From contig CAYJMF010000164.1 of NCBI GenBank assembly GCA_964370855.1, forward strand, positions 1 through 7,927: a DNA stretch of 7,927 nucleotides. The letters run 5' to 3'. The notes beneath the pieces are model-generated. The model saw only the letters and a program-made list of their open reading frames with translations, ran no database searches and was not told where the DNA came from. Positions 5,235 to 7,927 of this stretch are shown piece by piece. A program made the translations under genes and the position numbers. This stretch comes from JAKLKS01 sp964370855 (GTDB taxonomy: Bacteria > Planctomycetota > JAJSAM01 > JAKLKS01). How positions within the stretch are numbered: position 1 is the stretch's first letter; every line of letters starts with the position of its first letter.

Positions 5235-6752
5235 ATGGCTCCAAGGGCGGCGGCGATCCTCGGGCTCCTGCTCCTCGCGGGGGGGGCGGCGCGGGGAGGG
5301 GAATCCACGACGGAGGAGGACGCGCTCCGGCGGTTCGCGCGAGCCTTCGCGGAGACCGACGCCGGCGTGCGGCGGAAGGCCGTCGGGATCCTCGAGGGGA
5401 TCCCGGGGCCGCGGGCCGCGGAGGCGCTGATCCCGGCCCTCGTGGATCCCTCCCCCCGGGTCCGGGAGCGGGCGCGGGACGCCCTCGCCGGCCGCGCCTC
5501 CGACGCGGAGCTCGAGGCGATCGCCCGGGCGGGGCTCGGGCGGCCCGAGCCGGAGGCGCGGCGGCGCTGCGCCGATCTCCTGGCGCGGGCCGGGGCCGCC
5601 GCGGCCCCCCAGGCGGAACGGCTCACCCCGCTCCTCAAGGACAGGGATCCCCTCGTGCGTGAAGCCGCCGCGGCGGCCCTCGGGGCCACGGGCCATCGGG
5701 GCCAGGCTCCCGCCGTCGCGGCGGCCTTCGCGCGGGAGGGGACGGCGGAGGCCGCGGGGGCGCTGCTCGACGCGTGGGGGGCGCTGGATCCGGAGGGGGC
5801 GCTCCGCGAGGCGGCCCGCGTCGTAGGCCGGGAAAAGGAGGGGCCGCCCTGCGTCGCGGCGCTCCGGGTCCTCCGGGCCGGGGACCCGGACGGGGCGGAG
5901 AGGGCGGCGCGGGACCTCCTCCGCCACCCGGCCTGGGAGGTGCGGGTCGCCGCCGCCGCGGCCCTCGGCGGGGAGGGCTCCGGGCCGCCCGCCGTGGACG
6001 CCCTCCTCGAGGCCCTCCGGAAGGAGAAGCGGCTGCGCGTGCGGGGGGAGATCGCCGCCGGGCTGGAGCGGCTGACGGGGGCCCCCTTCGGCGACGACCT
6101 CGACCGGTGGCGATCCTGGTGGGAGACGCGGCGCAACGGGTGGACGCCGCCGGAGGCGCGGCCCCCGGCGCGGGAGGCGCGCGGACCCCGCGACGGCGGG
6201 GAATCGGCGGCCCGCTTCTACGACATCCCCCTCGACGGGGATCGGGTGGTCTTCGCCCTGGACACGAGCCGGTCCATGCTCGACCCGGCCCGCATCGGGG
6301 AGGAGGCGACGAAGATGCAGGTCGCCCTGGCGGAGGCGGCGAAGACCTTCGCGACCCTCGGGGACGGGGTCCACTTCAACGTGGTGGCCTTCGGGACCGA
6401 GGTCGAGTCCTGGAAGCCCCGGGCGGTGCCCGCGGGGCCCTCCTCGAAGTACGAGGCGCTCCGGTTCCTGCAGAAGCGGCCGCTGGAGGGGCGCACCAAC
6501 ATCTTCGACGCCCTCGCGACGGCCATGGCGGACCCCGGGGTGGACACCGTCTTCCTCCTGACCGACGGCGCTCCGACGGAGGGGGAGGCGACCTCGCGGA
6601 CGGGGTTCCTCGAGGGGCTCGCCCATCTCCGGCGCTGGCGGCCGGTGCGGGTGCACTGCGTGGAGGTGGGGGCGTCGAACACCGGGAGCCGGTGGAAGGG
6701 GTTCCTCGCGGAAGTGGCGAAGGCGTGCGGCGGCGTCCACGTGGCTCGGTGA
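5235..6752 (+). CDS. Secreted HEAT-repeat protein with C-terminal von Willebrand factor A domain
   Basis: The protein has 505 residues. The ATG is set by an 11-nt Shine-Dalgarno directly upstream. Residues 1-22 form a short signal peptide (AAAILGLLLLAGG core, cleavage near ARGGES). Residues about 27-285 are Ala/Arg/Leu-rich HEAT-like helical repeats (for example LTPLLKDRDPLVREAAAAALG and HPAWEVRVAAAAALGG). A Trp-rich linker with W292, W295 and W296 follows (DRWRSWWETRRNGW), a feature I associate with planctomycete HEAT proteins. The VWA domain (about 335-500) carries the full MIDAS metal site: D343-T-S-R-S347, T421 in GRTNIFDAL and D444 in LLTDGAP. It should bind a ligand through Mg2+, probably outside the cytoplasm. 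No catalytic domain or C-terminal anchor is present. The binding partner is unknown. It lies 83 bp after the trkA-like gene, on the same strand, and may be its own unit. Confidence 0.9.
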   Translation: MAPRAAAILGLLLLAGGAARGGESTTEEDALRRFARAFAETDAGVRRKAVGILEGIPGPRAAEALIPALVDPSPRVRERARDALAGRASDAELEAIARAGLGRPEPEARRRCADLLARAGAAAAPQAERLTPLLKDRDPLVREAAAAALGATGHRGQAPAVAAAFAREGTAEAAGALLDAWGALDPEGALREAARVVGREKEGPPCVAALRVLRAGDPDGAERAARDLLRHPAWEVRVAAAAALGGEGSGPPAVDALLEALRKEKRLRVRGEIAAGLERLTGAPFGDDLDRWRSWWETRRNGWTPPEARPPAREARGPRDGGESAARFYDIPLDGDRVVFALDTSRSMLDPARIGEEATKMQVALAEAAKTFATLGDGVHFNVVAFGTEVESWKPRAVPAGPSSKYEALRFLQKRPLEGRTNIFDALATAMADPGVDTVFLLTDGAPTEGEATSRTGFLEGLAHLRRWRPVRVHCVEVGASNTGSRWKGFLAEVAKACGGVHVAR

Positions 6753-6786
6753 ACAGCAAAACGGTGTCAGACACCTGTTTGCTGTT
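6752..6786. repeat. REP-like palindrome GGTGTCAGACACC overlapping the HEAT-VWA stop
   Basis: This 35-nt inverted repeat is centred on A6769. The arms AACAGCAAA (6752-6760) and TTTGCTGTT (6778-6786) flank the core GGTGTC-A-GACACC (6763-6775). Of 17 possible pairs, 15 match; the two mismatches are side by side at 6761-6762 versus 6776-6777. Its first base is the last base of the TGA stop codon. It could act as transcript end or stabiliser, but no T-run follows. The GGTGTCAGACACC core resembles repeats I recall from GC-rich genomes that carry RAYT transposases; this is recollection, not a search. Confidence 0.8.
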
Positions 6787-6917
6787 TCGGCTACCTCATT
6801 TTGCCGCGGACCATGCGACGCTGCGTCCGGTCCGCCATGGGCCGGCCTGCGCGTCGTCGATTTCGACAGCCTGAATTTGCAGCAGAGAATAACACCGGGC
6901 AGGGAAATCTCACGGGG
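6787..6917. other. Non-coding junction, composition change
   Basis: From here on the sequence has visibly more A and T, and the strict G/C third-position pattern of the upstream genes disappears. Short open frames run through it but none resembles a protein I know. It probably belongs to the decayed insertion whose recognisable end follows at 6918. Confidence 0.45.
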
Positions 6918-7031
6918 GTCCGCGTCACCGTCCGGCGGGTCTGGATCTCGCTGTCCAGCTCATGGCCCTACGCCGCGCTCTTCGCCGCGGTGTACGCCAA
7001 CCTTGAAAAAGCAGCCCCCCTCACCGGCTGA
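6918..7031 (+). pseudogene. C-terminal remnant of a DDE transposase (IS1380-like)
   Basis: The frame from 6918 to the TGA at 7029-7031 reads VRVTVRRVWISLSSSWPY and then AALFAAVYANLEKAAPLTG. A basic strand 'RVRVxVRRVW' followed by 'LSSSWP', an aromatic and an 'ALF' helix is the form in which IS1380-type (and some IS4-type) transposases end. Nothing upstream in this frame (to 6801) looks like the catalytic domain with its DDE residues, so only about 38 residues survive. No start codon or ribosome site belongs to it. The family call rests on pattern memory; a chance frame or another transposase family cannot be excluded. Confidence 0.5.
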
Positions 7032-7181
7032 CGGCTCTCCACCGACCGGAAACAGACGCCTCCGCGCTCTTGGTCCGTCTGCACCGTGGAAATCAGGCCG
7101 ACTTGGCCCCTCCGGATGCCCGATTCGACGAGGGCGTGCATCGAAATCGCGAAGAGGGACCCCCGCACCTCCGGAAACGCA

Positions 7182-7203
7182 GATCCCCGACTACTTCGGG
7201 ATC
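7182..7203. repeat. Hairpin, possible insertion-sequence 3' end or terminator
   Basis: GATCCC-C-GA (7182-7190) pairs with TCGGGATC (7196-7203) as an 8-bp stem with one bulged C and a 5-nt loop. It lies about 150 bp past the transposase-like stop. It could be part of the distal end of the old element. No T-tract or matching terminal repeat is visible. Confidence 0.45.
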
Positions 7204-7267
7204 CGCTGTGAGACAAGCAGGCTAGGCCTGACCCCGTCATTCGCACCTCCCGCCCTCTGAATTTCAT

Positions 7268-7579
7268 CCTTGACCTCGGGCCTCCCCCGGATACACGATC
7301 CGACCAGAAGGGCCGCTGACATAGGCAGCGGTCTCCTTCGCCGGAGGGAGTGCATCTCGGCCGGTAGGGATGGTCTGTGCGCAGCGGCCCTTTTCGATTC
7401 AGGGGCGAATCCGAATCCCACGGGGGGACGTGAGGCCCCGGGGGTGAACGGAGCCGATCCGGAGGATAGGAGGTTCACGAGAGATTCTTGGGCATCCGCG
7501 ACAGATCCATGGGTCGCGGGCGTTCTCTCTCTGGTGGGGCCTAGGAGAAGTTGGATCGGCGAAGGTCGATGGAGGAGCC
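7268..7579. other. Gene-free stretch with one small hairpin
   Basis: I see no convincing gene here on either strand. Open frames exist but lack ribosome sites, domain signals and any consistent third-position bias. CCGCTG (7313-7318) pairs with CAGCGG (7326-7331) around a 7-nt loop. The end of the stretch would be the leader of the possible gene at 7580, but no promoter can be recognised. Confidence 0.5.
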
Positions 7580-7885
7580 ATGTGGGATGGTCATGGGCGT
7601 CAGAAGGACAACAGGAATCGGGTCCGGCGGCTTGGTCCAAGTTCCAGCGAAGCGAGAGAGCTGCCGCGGGATGTCCGGACGCTGCTGCTCGTCCTCGGAC
7701 CGGCGACTGAGGTTGGCCCGCCCGACCTGACCGTCGGGCGGTGGCTGGCCCTACATGAAGAGAATCCGCAGGAGGCCGGAGCGGTACTTCTCGCGGCCAT
7801 CAGAGTTGCGTCTCGAAGGAAGCGTGCACAGTCCGCGGACCGCGACGACCTCACCTCCGAGACCGCAGCCCGGTGTGATCTGTAA
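7580..7885 (+). CDS. Possible small protein of unknown function
   Basis: The frame encodes 101 residues. GGAGGAG (7571-7577) lies just upstream of the ATG, giving a 4-nt gap from the GGAGG core; the context GGAGGAGCC before the start codon is identical to that of the thioesterase at 2001-2009. The first 25 codons are rich in Arg, Gly and Ser with weak third-position bias. From about residue 28 the codons are more gene-like, with two possible amphipathic helices (DVRTLLLVLG and EAGAVLLAAIRVASRRKR) joined by a segment around TVGRWLALHEENPQ. No signal peptide or membrane span is seen. I do not recognise the family. It could equally be the 3' part of a decayed gene or a chance frame. A hairpin begins on its stop codon. 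Confidence 0.35.
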   Translation: MWDGHGRQKDNRNRVRRLGPSSSEARELPRDVRTLLLVLGPATEVGPPDLTVGRWLALHEENPQEAGAVLLAAIRVASRRKRAQSADRDDLTSETAARCDL

Positions 7886-7905
7886 CGAAACTCTTGCCGT
7901 TTCGT
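7885..7905. terminator. Hairpin after the possible small gene
   Basis: ACGAAAC (7885-7891) and GTTTCGT (7899-7905) form a perfect 7-bp inverted repeat with a 7-nt loop. It starts on the last base of the TAA stop of the possible gene. No T-run follows, so it may be a weak or factor-dependent end, or simply a palindrome. Confidence 0.35.
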
Positions 7906-7927
7906 AGGTGACCTCGGGACGGGGTTT

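Noticed and set aside
4920..6740. A 606-codon minus-strand frame over the HEAT-VWA gene
   Set aside because: It is Arg/Pro/Gly-rich with no recognisable fold, while the plus-strand frame has HEAT repeats and a complete MIDAS motif.
5774..6874. A 366-codon plus-strand frame shifted within the HEAT-VWA gene and running past its end
   Set aside because: It is Gly/Arg low complexity, overlaps the real frame entirely, and has no ribosome site.
7385..7430. A tRNA T-arm-like stretch (GATTC ... GAATC)
   Set aside because: The dyad is only 5 bp, the loop is not of T-loop type, and no acceptor, D or anticodon arms can be found around it.
7191..7640. A 149-codon minus-strand frame in the right-hand accessory region
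   Set aside because: There is no ribosome site, domain or codon bias. It overlaps the better-supported 7580 frame and the hairpin region.
7270..7710. A 146-codon plus-strand frame
   Set aside because: Composition is irregular, there is no ribosome site, and it overlaps the 7580 frame, which has a clear GGAGGAG site.
7870..7915. An integron attC site near the TAAC/GTTTCG dyad
   Set aside because: The conserved RYYYAAC and GTTRRRY boxes are not properly placed and no integrase is present. It is only a 7-bp hairpin.

Overview
The window is very GC-rich bacterial DNA (for example, 45 of the 60 bases at 3541-3600 are G or C) and looks like one end of a contig. Codon third positions in the main genes are almost all G or C. 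A secreted TPR protein, a HEAT-repeat plus von Willebrand A protein with a Trp-rich 'W-x-x-W-W' linker, and REP-like palindromes together suggest an uncultivated Planctomycetota-like or similar high-GC Gram-negative lineage. That placement is an inference from gene style, not from a marker gene.

Layout: positions 1-72 are C/G-only low complexity, probably an assembly or sequencing artefact. Positions 127-199 hold two copies of a 33-bp hairpin-rich repeat just past the 3' end of the first gene. On the minus strand, 1812-208 encodes an exported TPR protein. A 197-bp divergent spacer (1813-2009) separates it from a plus-strand, translationally coupled operon: hotdog-fold acyl-CoA thioesterase (2010-2516), membrane AAA+ zinc protease FtsH (2513-4474) and a stand-alone RCK/TrkA potassium-channel regulator (4471-5151). 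The three operon genes start with TTG, TTG and GTG, and each junction overlaps by 4 nt. An 83-bp leader with competing inverted repeats and an 11-nt perfect Shine-Dalgarno then precedes a secreted HEAT-VWA protein (5235-6752) with a complete MIDAS metal site.

The HEAT-VWA stop codon overlaps a 35-nt REP-like palindrome centred on GGTGTCAGACACC. After it, composition and codon use change. Positions 6753-7267 carry what looks like the C-terminal stub of a DDE transposase (IS1380-like) and a hairpin. Positions 7268-7579 hold no convincing gene. Positions 7580-7885 are a possible small unrecognised gene, followed by a 7-bp hairpin.

How the genes may work together: the operon joins membrane proteolysis (FtsH), K+ uptake control (TrkA) and acyl-CoA or lipid turnover (thioesterase), a plausible membrane-homeostasis unit. 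The TPR and HEAT-VWA proteins are probably periplasmic or surface scaffolds. I do not see a clearly new defence or mobile system. The most interesting signals are the shared leader element of the divergent genes, the possible two-state leader before the HEAT-VWA gene, the two kinds of REP-like palindromes, and the decayed insertion sequence with an orphan ORF.
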